Source: Xanthobacteraceae bacterium (GTDB taxonomy: Bacteria; Pseudomonadota; Alphaproteobacteria; Rhizobiales; Xanthobacteraceae). From it: a stretch of DNA of 52,978 bases. This document shows, piece after piece, positions 8,578-18,406 of this stretch (within the stretch, counting starts at the first letter, position 1; every line of letters starts with the position of its first letter). Made by a program: the position numbers and the translations under genes. The DNA lies in contig JALHMF010000004.1 of the NCBI GenBank assembly GCA_022844205.1, positions 1-52,978 of the forward strand, written 5' to 3'. Under the pieces are notes generated by a model. The model ran no database searches. It had not been told where the DNA came from and saw only the letters and a program-made list of their open reading frames with translations.

Positions 8578-9557
8578 GCGCGTTCGATTCGGGCAATCAA
8601 GTTCTAGCCCTTTGTGGCGGCATCGGTGGCGCTAAACTTGCGCTCGGTCTTTATCGGGTACTGGGTCCGCAGCGGCTCAGCGTGATCGTCAACACCGGCG
8701 ACGACTTCGAGCATCTCGGACTTGCCATTTCCCCCGATCTCGACACGGTGATCTATACGCTCGCCGGTTTGGCCGATCCCGAGCGCGGCTGGGGCCGCGC
8801 GCAGGAGACCTGGCATTTCATGGATTCACTGCGCCAACTTGGAGGAGAAGCCTGGTTTCAACTGGGTGACCGCGATCTGGCCATGCATGTTGAACGCACA
8901 GAATGGTTGCGCGGAGGCAAGAAATTATCGGCTTTCGCGGCGCATGCGGCGCAACAGTTCGGCATCGAAGCTGAAATCCTGCCGATGAGCGATGATGCTG
9001 TGCAGACCATCGTCGATACCGACGAGGGTGCTTTGTCATTCCAGCATTACTTCGTGAAACGTCGCTGCGAGCCGACGGTCCGCGCCATCCGTTTCGCGGG
9101 CGCGGCGGAATCACGACCGCCGGCCCGCTTCTCCGAATTAATCACCGGCACTTCCTTGCAGGCTATCGTGATCTGTCCGTCGAATCCCTATCTCAGCGTC
9201 GATCCGATCCTTGCCGTGCCGGGCATCGCCGCCGCATTGGCCACGGCGCAAGTTCCGGTAATTGCGGTCTCACCGATTATCGGCGGTGAGGCTTTAAAAG
9301 GACCAACGGCAAAAATCATGGCGGAACTTAATATCTTGCCCACGAACCAGTCGATCGCCGCGCACTACGGCGGCCTGATCGATGGGCTGATGATCGATGA
9401 GGCCGACAGTGCAGACAACCTTGAGGTTGCCACATGGGCGACGCGAACCATGATGCGCGATCTTGCCGACCGCGAGTTTCTCGCTAGCGAAGTCCTCGCT
9501 TTCGCTGAGACGCTGACGCAGAAAAAAGGGGTCCGGCATGCAGGGAGACGCCGATGA
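8574..9557 (+). CDS. cofD: 2-phospho-L-lactate (or phosphoenolpyruvate) transferase
   Basis: CofD/FbiA joins the activated phospho-C3 acid made by CofC/FbiD to the deazaflavin Fo, giving F420-0 or dehydro-F420-0. The 327-residue length is normal. The N-terminal LCGGIGGAKLALGLYRVL and VNTGDDFEHLGLAISPDLDTV are family signatures. A longer in-frame opening from 8310 exists, but ATG 8574, in ATGA overlap with cofE, gives the canonical N-terminus. The stop overlaps cofC in the same way. Which C3 acid is used cannot be read from this protein alone. Confidence 0.95.
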   Translation: MSAFDSGNQVLALCGGIGGAKLALGLYRVLGPQRLSVIVNTGDDFEHLGLAISPDLDTVIYTLAGLADPERGWGRAQETWHFMDSLRQLGGEAWFQLGDRDLAMHVERTEWLRGGKKLSAFAAHAAQQFGIEAEILPMSDDAVQTIVDTDEGALSFQHYFVKRRCEPTVRAIRFAGAAESRPPARFSELITGTSLQAIVICPSNPYLSVDPILAVPGIAAALATAQVPVIAVSPIIGGEALKGPTAKIMAELNILPTNQSIAAHYGGLIDGLMIDEADSADNLEVATWATRTMMRDLADREFLASEVLAFAETLTQKKGVRHAGRRR

Positions 9558-10219
9558 TCGAAAGCCGCCTGTGGGCTGTGGTACCGGTCAAGCAGTTTGC
9601 TGCCGCGAAGAGCCGGCTGGCTCCGGTACTCGGTGCTGGCGAGCGCGCGGAACTTGCGCAGCGGATGCTGGAAGACGTGCTTGACGTATTGACAGCTTGC
9701 CCGGAGATTCTGATCGGCGTCCTGGTCGTGACTTCGGACGGAACGGCAGCTGAAACGGCTCGCCACTTCGGCGCTCACGTCGTCCCGCAATCAGCCGACA
9801 GCGGCATTAACGCTGCCATTATGGATGCCGTCGAGACAATCGGTTCAAGTGAGGATGACGGGCTGCTCGTGGTGCCGTCCGACATCCCTCAGCTCACTCC
9901 GGCCGCGATTGTGCGAGCCGCCGCGGCCATCGCCCCGCCGCGCAGCATGGCCATCGCCGCCGCGGCCGAGGACGGCGGCACCAACCTGATCGCCTGCCGG
10001 CCGGCGCGGATGCTGTCTCCCTGCTACGGCCCCGACAGTTTTGAGATTCACCGGCGCGCCGCCGCAGAAGCCGGGCTCAGCGTGCGTATTCTCGATCTGC
10101 CGGAGCTTGCGCTCGACATCGACCGGCCCTGGCACCTGGAAAAGTTTCTCGCGATGCAGACGAACACGCGGACGCACGCATTTCTCTCCCGCTGCGAGAT
10201 CGCAGAGGTTGCATCATGA
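9554..10219 (+). CDS. cofC: Phospho-C3-acid guanylyltransferase of F420 synthesis
   Basis: This 221-residue nucleotidyltransferase matches CofC/FbiD. It has the N-terminal WAVVPVKQFAAAKSRLAPVL pattern, LLVVPSDIPQLTPA with the metal-binding aspartate, and the late CYGPDSFEIHRRAAAEAG. The enzyme activates 2-phospholactate (archaea), phosphoenolpyruvate (mycobacteria) or 3-phosphoglycerate (some proteobacteria) with GTP. The FbiB-like reductase at 23269 would favour the phosphoenolpyruvate route, which makes a dehydro intermediate needing reduction; this is inference. Four-base overlaps couple it to cofD and fbiC. Confidence 0.9.
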   Translation: MIESRLWAVVPVKQFAAAKSRLAPVLGAGERAELAQRMLEDVLDVLTACPEILIGVLVVTSDGTAAETARHFGAHVVPQSADSGINAAIMDAVETIGSSEDDGLLVVPSDIPQLTPAAIVRAAAAIAPPRSMAIAAAAEDGGTNLIACRPARMLSPCYGPDSFEIHRRAAAEAGLSVRILDLPELALDIDRPWHLEKFLAMQTNTRTHAFLSRCEIAEVAS

Positions 10220-12618
10220 GCGATCACGGCTGGCTCTCCGAACTTCCCGCCGATCGGATGCTTGCGGCGGAAGACGCCTTGCGGCTCGCGGAAGCGAGCG
10301 ATTTGGCATCACTTCTGCGCGCGGCCGCCCGCCGCCGCGACATCGCGCACGGCAACATCATTTCCTATTCGCGCAAAGTGTTTGTCCCGCTCACCCAGCT
10401 CTGCCGGGATGTCTGTCATTACTGCACCTTTGCCCATGCACCACGCGAAAACGTGCCTGCCTATCTCTCGCGCGAAGCGGTGCTTAACATCGCGCGCGCC
10501 GGCCGCGCAGCGGGATGCAATGAGGTCCTGTTCACCCTCGGCGATAAGCCCGAACTGCGCTATCGCGCGGCGCGCGAAGCGCTCGATCGCCTCGGCCATG
10601 CGACGACGCTGTCCTATCTCAAGGAGGCCGCGCGCCTTGCATTCGAGGAAACGGGCCTGCTTCCGCACGTCAATCCCGGACTGCTGGAGGCTGCCGATCT
10701 CGCCGCACTCCGTGAGGTTTCGGTCTCGCAGGGCACGATGCTGGAGACCGCATCCGCGCGCCTGAGCGGGCGCGGCGGGCCGCATTTCGGCTCGCCGGAC
10801 AAGGATCCCGCGGCACGCCTCGCCACCATCCGCATGGCGGGCGAGCAGCGCGTGCCCTTCACCACCGGCATCCTCATCGGGATCGGCGAGACGCGCCGCG
10901 AGCGGATAGAAGCGCTGTTGGCGCTGCGCGAACAGCACGAGGCACACGGGCATCTCCAGGAAATTATCATCCAGAATTTCCGCCCCAAGCCCGGCACCCG
11001 CATGGCGAATGCTGAAGCGCCCTCGCTGGATGAGCATCTCTGGACCATCGCGATGGCCCGCCTGATCTTCCCCGCGGACATGAACATTCAGGCACCGCCG
11101 AATTTGAATCCCGGCGCGCTGAACCGGCTGGTGGAAGCCGGCATCAACGACTGGGGCGGAGTATCGCCGGTGACGCCCGATCATGTGAATCCCGAGGCAC
11201 CCTGGCCGCATCTGCGCGTGCTCGATCGCGCTACGGCCGCCTCGGGCAAACGGCTGGCCGATCGGCTGGCGATTTATCCCGCCTATGTGCGCACCTATAA
11301 GGACTGGGTCGATCCGGCGCTGCACACGGCGCTGTTGCAGAGGGTCGATGCCGATGGCTGGCCGCGCACGGACGATTGGTGTCCGGGATCGGACGGCGCG
11401 CTGCCTTCCGAGGCACAGATCGTTGCCGCACCCGCCATCGCTTCCGGCGAGATCGCGCCGCTCCTCGAACGCGCGTCCGCCGGCCGCACGCTTAAGGAGT
11501 CTGAGATCGCGCGTCTGTTCCAGGCCCGCCATGACGAGTTCTCCGCCATCTGCACCGCGGCCGATGCGCTGCGGCGCGACACCTGCGGCGACACCATTTC
11601 CTATGTCGTTACCCGCAATATCAATTATACGAACATCTGCACCTTCAAATGCCGCTTCTGCGCCTTCTCGAAAGGCAAGACCAGCGAGCACCTGCGCGGC
11701 CGTCCCTACAATCTTTCGCTGGAGGAAATCGCCAGCCGAGCGCGCGAAGCCTGGGCACGCGGCGCCACGGAAGTTTGCATGCAGGGCGGTATCCATCCCG
11801 ATTTCAGCGGACAGAATTATATTGAGATCTGCCGGGCTGTCCGCTCCGCGGTGCCGCAGATGCACGTTCATGCCTTTTCGCCTCTGGAAGTGTATCAGGG
11901 GGCGGCGACGCTCGGCTTGCCGGTTGATGAATTCCTGCTCCGGCTCAAGGAAGCGGGCCTCGGTACGCTGCCCGGAACGGCGGCGGAAGTGCTCGACGAC
12001 GAGGTGCGAGCGGTGCTGTGCCCGGACAAAATCAACACGGCGCAATGGCTCGACGTCATGCGCGCGGCGCATCGCGCCGGTTTCAGGACGACCGCCACGA
12101 TCATGTACGGCCATGTGGACGGCTACGTGAACTGGGCGCGGCATCTCTTGCGCCTGCGTGATTTGCAGGCGGAGATGGGCGGCTTCACCGAGTTTGTGCC
12201 GCTGCCCTTCGTTCATATGGAGGCGCCAATTTATCTAAAGGGTCAGGCGCGGCGTGGCCCCACCTTCCGCGAGGCGGTACTGATGCATGCGGTGGCGCGT
12301 CTGTCCCTGCACCCTCTCATCACGAATGTGCAGACCTCCTGGGTGAAGATGGGTCCCGAGGGTGTGAAGGCCTGCCTGCGAGCCGGTGCCAATGATCTTG
12401 GCGGCACGCTGATGGACGAAACGATCACGCGTTCAGCGGGAGCCGTTCACGGCCAGGAAATGACGCCGGCACGCATGGAGGAAATCATCCGTGCCATCGG
12501 CCGGATACCGCGGCAGCGCAATACGACCTATGACGATGTCTCGCCGGAACGGTATCAGGCTTCGTTCTGCGCCGGCAGCGGCCAATCCGTTGCGGCACTG
12601 GCAGAGATACGCCGGTGA
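10216..12618 (+). CDS. fbiC: Fo synthase, fused CofG-CofH (FbiC)
   Basis: The 800-residue protein makes the deazaflavin Fo from tyrosine and a flavin-pathway pyrimidine by two radical SAM reactions. The N-terminal CofG-like half has the cluster motif C63-x3-C67-x2-C70 (CRDVCHYC). The C-terminal CofH-like half has C475-x3-C479-x2-C482 (CTFKCRFC). The fused form is typical of actinobacteria and F420-making proteobacteria, whereas archaea use separate proteins. It ends the ATGA-coupled chain cofE-cofD-cofC-fbiC. A long open frame on the opposite strand (10309-12216) is a GC-rich shadow. Confidence 0.96.
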   Translation: MSDHGWLSELPADRMLAAEDALRLAEASDLASLLRAAARRRDIAHGNIISYSRKVFVPLTQLCRDVCHYCTFAHAPRENVPAYLSREAVLNIARAGRAAGCNEVLFTLGDKPELRYRAAREALDRLGHATTLSYLKEAARLAFEETGLLPHVNPGLLEAADLAALREVSVSQGTMLETASARLSGRGGPHFGSPDKDPAARLATIRMAGEQRVPFTTGILIGIGETRRERIEALLALREQHEAHGHLQEIIIQNFRPKPGTRMANAEAPSLDEHLWTIAMARLIFPADMNIQAPPNLNPGALNRLVEAGINDWGGVSPVTPDHVNPEAPWPHLRVLDRATAASGKRLADRLAIYPAYVRTYKDWVDPALHTALLQRVDADGWPRTDDWCPGSDGALPSEAQIVAAPAIASGEIAPLLERASAGRTLKESEIARLFQARHDEFSAICTAADALRRDTCGDTISYVVTRNINYTNICTFKCRFCAFSKGKTSEHLRGRPYNLSLEEIASRAREAWARGATEVCMQGGIHPDFSGQNYIEICRAVRSAVPQMHVHAFSPLEVYQGAATLGLPVDEFLLRLKEAGLGTLPGTAAEVLDDEVRAVLCPDKINTAQWLDVMRAAHRAGFRTTATIMYGHVDGYVNWARHLLRLRDLQAEMGGFTEFVPLPFVHMEAPIYLKGQARRGPTFREAVLMHAVARLSLHPLITNVQTSWVKMGPEGVKACLRAGANDLGGTLMDETITRSAGAVHGQEMTPARMEEIIRAIGRIPRQRNTTYDDVSPERYQASFCAGSGQSVAALAEIRR

Positions 12619-12630
12619 TAGGGCGAGAAA

Positions 12631-12654
12631 ATACTATTGTTCTAATCATAGTAT
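12631..12654 (+). promoter_or_regulatory. Putative GntR operator, copy 1 (before the PLP/CoA-transferase operon)
   Basis: A perfect dyad, ATACTAT - 10 bases - ATAGTAT, lies between fbiC and the PLP enzyme gene. Its reverse complement agrees with 29951-29974 at 19 of 24 positions and with 18383-18406 at 17 of 24. It covers the -35 and spacer of the candidate promoter TTGTTC (12637-12642) - 17 bp - TATGAT (12660-12665), where a repressor would block polymerase. Assignment to the GntR protein at 29125 is inferred from the shared occurrence. Confidence 0.65.
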
Positions 12655-12665
12655 GACTTTATGAT
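12637..12665 (+). promoter_or_regulatory. Candidate sigma-70-type promoter of the PLP/CoA-transferase/LLM operon
   Basis: TTGTTC and TATGAT are separated by 17 bp, with the first start codon at 12722. It overlaps the operator dyad. The match was made by eye, and no transcript evidence is available. Confidence 0.45.
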
Positions 12666-12721
12666 CCGTGCCAGCCATGCTTTTTCATGCCTTGGTTGGA
12701 TGAATTTCGGGGCTCGCTGCG

Positions 12722-14218
12722 ATGACGCTTTTCATTCACCCTGAGATCGTGGATCGCCCGCGTCGGCGTACGGCCGTTGACAGGCTGCGCCAAGTCGGCG
12801 GGCGGCTGCCCACGTGGAGCGAGCTCGCGAATCCAGCCGAGATCAGCGCCAAGAATTTGCCGAAGCTGGCGGCGGTCGATCCGGATTCGCCGGACGCCGC
12901 CAATCTGTGGCGCGTGCACTGGTTTAACAGCGCCGACCGCCGTTCCCGCATCGACATTCCCGATCACATCGTGCTGCCGCCGGAACTGACCGGTGTGAAG
13001 GGGCCGATCGTGGTCTTGCTTGGATCCCGTTTCCCGATGATCGGCGCGCACAAGGTGCTCGCCGCTTATGCCTGCCTCGTGCCGCGGCTGGTGACCGGCC
13101 TGTTCGATCCTTCCCACGACCGTGCCATCTGGCCATCGACGGGTAACTATTGCCGCGGCGGCATCGCCATTTCGCGCATTCTCGGGTGCCGCGGTGTGGC
13201 CGTGTTGCCCGCCGGCATGAGCCGCGAGCGTTTCGACTGGCTGCAGCGCTGGGTGAAGGAACCGGACGATATCATCCGTACGCCCGGCACCGAAAGCAAC
13301 GTCAAGGAAATCTACGACAAGTGCGCAGAGCTTTCGCAAGACAAGCAGAATGTCATTCTGAATCAGTTCTCCGAATTCGCGAACTATCTGATCCACTACC
13401 ACTGCACGGGACAGGCGTTCGATCGAGTATTCAGACACCTCAGGCAGCAGCAGCAGGGTTATCGTCTCGCGGCCTTCGTATCGGCCACAGGATCGGCCGG
13501 CACGATCGCCGCCGGCGACCATCTCAAGAAGCTGCACGGGACAAAAATCGCCGCGGTCGAAGCGGCCGAATGTCCGACCATGCTTTGCAATGGCTACGGC
13601 GAGCACAACATCCAGGGCATTGGCGACAAGCACATACCGCTCATTCATAACGTCATGAACACCGACGTGGTGATTGGCGTCACGGACTCCGCCAGCGACT
13701 CGCTCAATCTTCTGTTCCGCAACGAGACCGGCCGCCGCTATCTCTCCGGCCGCCGCAAGATCGATCCCGCGCTCATCACGCGCTTCGAGGACATCGGTAT
13801 TTCCGGCCTCGCCAACGTCGTCGCCGCGATCAAGCTAGCGAAACACTTCGATTACGGTCCTGATGATGTGATCATGACCGTCGCCACCGACAGCGCCGCC
13901 CTGTACGGCAGCGAAACCGAAAGCTTCGTCGCGCGGCGCTATCCCGGCGGCTTCGACGAGGTGAATGCCGGCGAGATTTTCTCTCGCCATCTCGAAGGCG
14001 TAGTGGACGACCTCGTTATGGAAATGCGTCACATCGACCGCAAACGCGTGTTTAACCTCGGCTACTACACTTGGGTGGAGCAACAGGGTGTCTCCATCGA
14101 GGATTTCGACCGCCGCAAGAGCCAGAGTTTCTGGCAGGGCCTGGTCGAAGAGATCCCGGCCTGGGATCGCATGATCGAGGAATTTAACGCTGAGGTTGAT
14201 GGCAGGATCGCAGCATGA
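12722..14218 (+). CDS. PLP-dependent enzyme of the cysteine-synthase fold, unknown substrate
   Basis: The 498-residue protein belongs to fold-type II PLP enzymes (cysteine synthase/threonine dehydratase superfamily). The probable Schiff-base lysine is K111 in [12 protein letters not shown], and the phosphate-binding loop is near STGNYCRGG (about residue 140). It is longer than cysteine synthase (about 310 residues) and has extra N- and C-terminal parts. The family does beta-elimination or replacement on amino acids, but no member of this longer type is known to me with a proven reaction. The stop overlaps the CoA-transferase alpha start (ATGA), so it is translationally tied to that enzyme and probably acts in the same pathway. 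Confidence 0.8.
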   Translation: MTLFIHPEIVDRPRRRTAVDRLRQVGGRLPTWSELANPAEISAKNLPKLAAVDPDSPDAANLWRVHWFNSADRRSRIDIPDHIVLPPELTGVKGPIVVLLGSRFPMIGAHKVLAAYACLVPRLVTGLFDPSHDRAIWPSTGNYCRGGIAISRILGCRGVAVLPAGMSRERFDWLQRWVKEPDDIIRTPGTESNVKEIYDKCAELSQDKQNVILNQFSEFANYLIHYHCTGQAFDRVFRHLRQQQQGYRLAAFVSATGSAGTIAAGDHLKKLHGTKIAAVEAAECPTMLCNGYGEHNIQGIGDKHIPLIHNVMNTDVVIGVTDSASDSLNLLFRNETGRRYLSGRRKIDPALITRFEDIGISGLANVVAAIKLAKHFDYGPDDVIMTVATDSAALYGSETESFVARRYPGGFDEVNAGEIFSRHLEGVVDDLVMEMRHIDRKRVFNLGYYTWVEQQGVSIEDFDRRKSQSFWQGLVEEIPAWDRMIEEFNAEVDGRIAA

Positions 14219-15174
14219 GTCTGGTGCAACCGTACTTGAAATTGCGCAAGGACTTGGCGCAGCGCGACCGTAGCCTGCGCGAGAAGGTCGTCTCGCTGGA
14301 GGAAGCGGTCTCGTTCGTGCGCGACGGGGACTCCGTGGGCATCGGCGGCAGCACCATGTCGCGCACGCCGATGGGCCTGATCTGGGCGTTGATCCGTGCC
14401 AAGCGCAAAGAACTTTCATGCTCACGCTGCATCATCTCTAGCGACGGGGACCTCTTGTACGGCTCTTGCGCCAGCGACCACATCGTCACGAGCTGGTTCA
14501 GTCAGGGCATCCTCTGGGGCGTCTCCAAGGTGATGCGGCACTTCGTCGAGACCGGAAAGGCCCGCTACGACGAGTGGAGCCATCTGGCGATGGGCATGCG
14601 CTTCCGCGCCGGTGCGATGGGCGTTCCGTTCATCCCGATCCGTTCGATGTTGGGTTCGGGCGTTGTCGGCCAGCGGCCGGAAGCAAAGGAAATCGACTGC
14701 CCCTACACCGGCGAGAAGCTTCTGCTCGTGCCCGCACTCAATCCGGACGTAGCACTCATTCACGTGCAGCGATGCGATGCCTATGGCAACGCGCAAATTG
14801 ACGGGCTCCAGTTCATGGACATCGATCTCGCCATGGCCGCCAACAAGGTCATCTTGACCACGGAGCGTATCGTTTCCAACGACCAGATCCGCCGCGCGCC
14901 CGACCAGACCAAGATTCCTTTTTTCGCGGTCGATGCGGTGGTGGAACTGCCGTTCGGCTGTGCGCCGCACGAATGTTACGGCGTCTACGAGCCGATGATG
15001 CGGCACATGGAGTTTTACGTCGGGCTTGTGAACAAGGACCCGGTCGCAGGCATGAAGGAATATCTCGACAAATATGTCTACGGCCCGAAGTCGTGGACCG
15101 GCTTCCTCGAACTCATCGGCATGGAAGAAGTGCTGGAAGCCTCGCGCGCCGGAGTGTCGATCTATGACGCGTAA
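14215..15174 (+). CDS. CoA-transferase family alpha subunit (IpdA-like)
   Basis: This 319-residue protein is a family I CoA-transferase alpha subunit, with [18 protein letters not shown] near the N-terminus and [24 protein letters not shown] in the middle. Some members of this family are not transferases: IpdAB of steroid degraders uses the same fold to open a ring by CoA-ester-dependent C-C bond hydrolysis. Length and two-gene arrangement fit either class. The stop overlaps the beta-subunit start by 11 bp. The neighbouring PLP enzyme and LLM oxidoreductase suggest a specialised catabolic role rather than simple acetoacetate activation. Confidence 0.85.
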   Translation: MSLVQPYLKLRKDLAQRDRSLREKVVSLEEAVSFVRDGDSVGIGGSTMSRTPMGLIWALIRAKRKELSCSRCIISSDGDLLYGSCASDHIVTSWFSQGILWGVSKVMRHFVETGKARYDEWSHLAMGMRFRAGAMGVPFIPIRSMLGSGVVGQRPEAKEIDCPYTGEKLLLVPALNPDVALIHVQRCDAYGNAQIDGLQFMDIDLAMAANKVILTTERIVSNDQIRRAPDQTKIPFFAVDAVVELPFGCAPHECYGVYEPMMRHMEFYVGLVNKDPVAGMKEYLDKYVYGPKSWTGFLELIGMEEVLEASRAGVSIYDA

Positions 15175-15934
15175 GGGCGAATATACCGCGGGCGAACTGC
15201 TCGCCATTCTGAGCGCCCGCCAGCTCAAGGACGGGCAGGTGGTGTTCGCGGGTGTCGGCATTCCGTTGCTTGCAGCCACACTTGCGCAGCGCCTGCAGTG
15301 CCCAGGACTGACCATTCTGTTCGAGGGCGGTGTGATTGGTGCCTTCATCGAACCGGGAAAATTGCCGCCCTCCACCAACGACCAGCGCTGCACCACGCGC
15401 GCCAACATGGTGCTCGGCAGCGCGGAAGTGCTGTTGCTGCTGCAGCGCGGCTATGTCGACGTGGGCTTCATGGGCGGAGCGCAGATCGACCAGTACGGAA
15501 ATCTCAACAGTTCCTACATCGGCGACCCCAAGAAGCCGAAGACGCGGCTTCCGGGCACCGGCGGCGGCAACGACATTTCCAGCCTCACCAACATGATCGT
15601 CGCCATGAAGCACGAGAAGCGCCGCTTCGTGGAGCATGTCGACTTCATCACGAGCCCCGGCTGGATCAAGGGGAAGCAGACGCGCAGCGAAGCGGGCCTG
15701 CTCGCCGGCGGCATGTATCGCGTGGTCACGGATCTAGCGGTTTTTGGCTTCGATGAAACGACGCGTCGAATGACTCCGCTAGCGCTCAACCCCGGCGTCA
15801 CGCGCGAACAGGTTCAGGAAAATACCGGCTTCAAGCTTGAATTTAGCCACGACACCGGAGTTACAGAACCGCCGACGGAACATGAACTGTCCACGCTGCG
15901 AATGCTTGATCCGGAGCGGCTCTACATCGGCTAA
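15164..15934 (+). CDS. CoA-transferase family beta subunit (IpdB-like)
   Basis: The 256-residue partner of the previous gene begins EYTAGELLAILSARQLKDGQ. FEGGVIGAFIEPGKLP aligns with the 'SENG' loop that carries the catalytic glutamate in family I CoA-transferases; here the motif reads F-E-G-G. The middle has the typical VDVGFMGGAQIDQYGNLNSS. ATG 15164 is chosen because it gives the family-like N-terminus and an 11-bp overlap with the alpha subunit; an open frame extends upstream to 15074. Substrate is unknown. Confidence 0.85.
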   Translation: MTRKGEYTAGELLAILSARQLKDGQVVFAGVGIPLLAATLAQRLQCPGLTILFEGGVIGAFIEPGKLPPSTNDQRCTTRANMVLGSAEVLLLLQRGYVDVGFMGGAQIDQYGNLNSSYIGDPKKPKTRLPGTGGGNDISSLTNMIVAMKHEKRRFVEHVDFITSPGWIKGKQTRSEAGLLAGGMYRVVTDLAVFGFDETTRRMTPLALNPGVTREQVQENTGFKLEFSHDTGVTEPPTEHELSTLRMLDPERLYIG

Positions 15935-15960
15935 CCGCTATTGATTGATCGGAGAAATGC

Positions 15961-16914
15961 ATGACTGTCCTTGACCGCACCTTTGGCGTCGCCGCCCGGA
16001 ATTTCACCGCGTATCCGGAAATGCCGGATGCAAAAGCGCTCGTGGAATACGGCGTACGGATAGAGGAACTGGGTTTCGATTCCATCTGGGTATGGGACCA
16101 CATGCTGCTCGGCGTGGAGCCGAACTTCCCGATCATCGATTCCCTGACGGTGCTCACCGGCATAGCCGCGCGCACCAAGCGCATCAAACTGGGCACGGGC
16201 ATTCTTGTGCTTCCGCTTCGAAACGCCGTGGCGCTTGCGAAACAGCTCTCCAGCATGGATCAGCTTTCCGGGGGGCGCCTGCTAATGGGCATGGCATCCG
16301 GCTGGTACAAACGCGAATTCGACGCGATGGGTATCCCGTTCGAAAAGCGTGGAAAGATCATGGACGAAAATCTCGATCTTCTGCGCCGTCTGTGGACTGA
16401 AACGTCAGTCACTGGTCAGTACACAAATTACAATCCGTCGAAAGCGGTGATGTATCCAAAGCCAGTGCAGGAGCACGTTCCAATTCTCATCGGCGGATAC
16501 GCGGAACGCGTGCTGAAGCGCGCTGCGGAGGTCGGCGACGGCTGGCTCACCTATTTCTACACGCCGGAAGGCTTCACCAAGTCTTGGGACAAGATCCGCA
16601 ACTTCGCCAAGGAAGCCGGCAAGGATCCCGACAAGCTCATGAACGCCTCGCAGCTTCCGATCATGATCGGGCCCTCGAAGGACGCCATCAAGGACGAGAT
16701 GATGGACTGGCTCAACAAGGAGTGGGACTTCCCCGAGCACAGCGATTGCACGCGTGACAGCGCCGTCATGGGCTCGGTCGATGAGTGCGTGGCTCAGCTC
16801 AAGGCGCATCAGGCCGTGGGCGTGCAGAAAATCATTTTCGTGCCGTACAAGTACAAGATGGACCAGATCGAGATCATCGCGAAGGAAATCGTGCCCCGGC
16901 TCAAGAAAGCCTGA
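15961..16914 (+). CDS. LLM-class, probably F420-dependent oxidoreductase
   Basis: At 317 residues this is a luciferase-like (TIM-barrel) oxidoreductase. It has EELGFDSIWVWDHM, RTKRIKLGTGILVLPLRNAV, the conserved QLSSMDQLSGGRLLMG and a GWYKREFDAMG loop. Many such enzymes transfer hydride to or from F420. An F420 biosynthesis operon 3.3 kb upstream makes F420 the likely cofactor, although FMN-dependent monooxygenases share the fold. An open ribosome site (GGAGAAATGC) precedes the ATG. It lies 26 bp after the CoA-transferase beta gene and just before the serine dehydratase gene. Substrate is unknown. Confidence 0.88.
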   Translation: MTVLDRTFGVAARNFTAYPEMPDAKALVEYGVRIEELGFDSIWVWDHMLLGVEPNFPIIDSLTVLTGIAARTKRIKLGTGILVLPLRNAVALAKQLSSMDQLSGGRLLMGMASGWYKREFDAMGIPFEKRGKIMDENLDLLRRLWTETSVTGQYTNYNPSKAVMYPKPVQEHVPILIGGYAERVLKRAAEVGDGWLTYFYTPEGFTKSWDKIRNFAKEAGKDPDKLMNASQLPIMIGPSKDAIKDEMMDWLNKEWDFPEHSDCTRDSAVMGSVDECVAQLKAHQAVGVQKIIFVPYKYKMDQIEIIAKEIVPRLKKA

Positions 16915-16932
16915 TGGTTTGACGGCCGCTTG

Positions 16933-18303
16933 ATGGTCAGCCTCTTCGACTTGTTCAAGATCGGAATCGGTCCTTCTTCTTCGCATACGACCGGGCCGAT
17001 GAAGGCGGCGGGCCGCTTTCGGAAAGCTTTGGCGGGCAATCCCAGGAGCGTCTCTGTTGCACGCATTCGGGTGACTTTGTTTGGCTCGCTGGCATGGACC
17101 GGAAAAGGTCATGCAACCGAGAAGGCTGTGGTTCTTGGTCTTAGCGGCCACGCACCTGAGACAGTCGATCCCGATGAAGCTGAAATTCGTTTCATCGACA
17201 TCAAGACGTCTCGCCGGCTGAAAATTTCAGGCAGCGGCGAAATTCCGTTTGATCCAGAGAAAGACATTGTATTCGACCTCGATCGCATCGTGCCGGGACA
17301 TTCGAATACGTTAACGTTCGCAGCTCTAGACGGTGACGAAGAAGTGCTAGCCGAGGAGACATGGCATTCAATCGGCGGAGGCTTCATCGTGCGGGCGGGA
17401 GATGAGGCTGACGCGCGAGATGGTCCAGTGGAGGCCCCATATCCTTATCGTAACGCCGCGGAGCTATTGTCTGTTTGCGCGGCACATTCCATGTCCATCG
17501 CTGATCTCGTTCTCGCCAACGAGTGCGCCTTGCGTCCGCGCGTCGATATCCTCACCGGTATCGACCGTTTAACAGACGTTATGTTCGACTGCATAGAGCG
17601 CGGTATTCGTGCAACAGGCGAGTTGCCCGGCGTGCTCAAAGTTCAGCGGAGAGCAAACAACCTGTTCGGGAAACTACGCGCCATACGGCCATCCAACGCC
17701 CAAGCGCCGCACGAGCCGATGGAATATGTCAACGTCTATGCGATTGCGGTGAATGAGGAAAACGCGGCAGGCGGGCGTGTGGTCACGGCGCCGACCAATG
17801 GGGCGGCTGGAGTCATTCCGGCCGTGCTCAAATACTATCGCGATCACTGTCCGGCTTCGTCGCAAGCCGGCATTCGCAGCTTCTTGCTGACCGCAACCGC
17901 GGTCGGCACCTTGTGCAAGATGAATGCTTCAATTTCCGGCGCTGAAGCCGGATGTCAGGGAGAAGTCGGGGTGGCCTGTTCGATGGCTGCCGCCGGACTG
18001 ACGGCTGCACTCGGCGGTGACAACAACCAGATCGAGAACGCGGCTGAGATCGGTATCGAGCATCATCTTGGCATGACCTGCGATCCGATCGGCGGCCTCG
18101 TACAAATACCGTGTATCGAACGTAATGCGTTCGGTGCCGTGAAGGCGATCAATGCGGCGTCGCTGGCCTTGCGCGGCGACGGTATCCACCGGGTAACGCT
18201 CGACCAGGTGATTGAAACCATGCGTCAGACCGGTGCCGATATGCAGTCTAAGTATAAGGAGACGTCCCGGGGTGGACTTGCAGTCAATGTTCCGGAATGC
18301 TGA
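16933..18303 (+). CDS. sdaA: L-serine ammonia-lyase (serine dehydratase), Fe-S type
   Basis: This 456-residue single-chain enzyme deaminates L-serine to pyruvate with a [4Fe-4S] cluster. The N-terminal [20 protein letters not shown] is the family signature. Cluster cysteines are likely in [18 protein letters not shown] and the late [18 protein letters not shown] 16933 is preferred over the TTG at 16930. Placed last in the PLP/CoA-transferase/LLM operon (18 bp gap), it suggests serine is formed from the pathway substrate, directly or from glycine via serine hydroxymethyltransferase. Confidence 0.95.
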   Translation: MVSLFDLFKIGIGPSSSHTTGPMKAAGRFRKALAGNPRSVSVARIRVTLFGSLAWTGKGHATEKAVVLGLSGHAPETVDPDEAEIRFIDIKTSRRLKISGSGEIPFDPEKDIVFDLDRIVPGHSNTLTFAALDGDEEVLAEETWHSIGGGFIVRAGDEADARDGPVEAPYPYRNAAELLSVCAAHSMSIADLVLANECALRPRVDILTGIDRLTDVMFDCIERGIRATGELPGVLKVQRRANNLFGKLRAIRPSNAQAPHEPMEYVNVYAIAVNEENAAGGRVVTAPTNGAAGVIPAVLKYYRDHCPASSQAGIRSFLLTATAVGTLCKMNASISGAEAGCQGEVGVACSMAAAGLTAALGGDNNQIENAAEIGIEHHLGMTCDPIGGLVQIPCIERNAFGAVKAINAASLALRGDGIHRVTLDQVIETMRQTGADMQSKYKETSRGGLAVNVPEC

Positions 18304-18382
18304 CACCCATGGCTTGCATAAAGAATAGCCTTCCTTTTCGTGCTTTTTGTTGGAAGTTTGAGCTTGCCCGATATTTGAACCA

Positions 18383-18406
18383 ATACTAAGGTACTAAAAA
18401 TAGGAT
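18383..18406 (+). promoter_or_regulatory. Putative GntR operator, copy 2 (before the liv-type operon)
   Basis: The site begins ATACTAAGG and ends AAAATAGGAT. It matches 29951-29974 at 17 of 24 positions in the same orientation and the reverse complement of 12631-12654 at 17 of 24. TTGAAC at 18375-18380 could be a -35 box, but no good -10 follows at normal spacing. The rest of the 342-bp gap (18304-18645) holds nothing else I can identify besides the GGAGGAG ribosome site at its end. Confidence 0.6.

Noticed and set aside
10309-12216. A 635-codon open frame on the minus strand opposite fbiC
   Set aside because: It mirrors a GC-rich gene, shows no family motif, and fbiC has full motifs and coupled overlaps.
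15961-16914. FMNH2-dependent monooxygenase of the NTA/EDTA type, suggested by the glycine-disposal genes
   Set aside because: The fold is shared, but the adjacent F420 operon and the absence of a flavin reductase partner make F420 more likely; not excluded outright.
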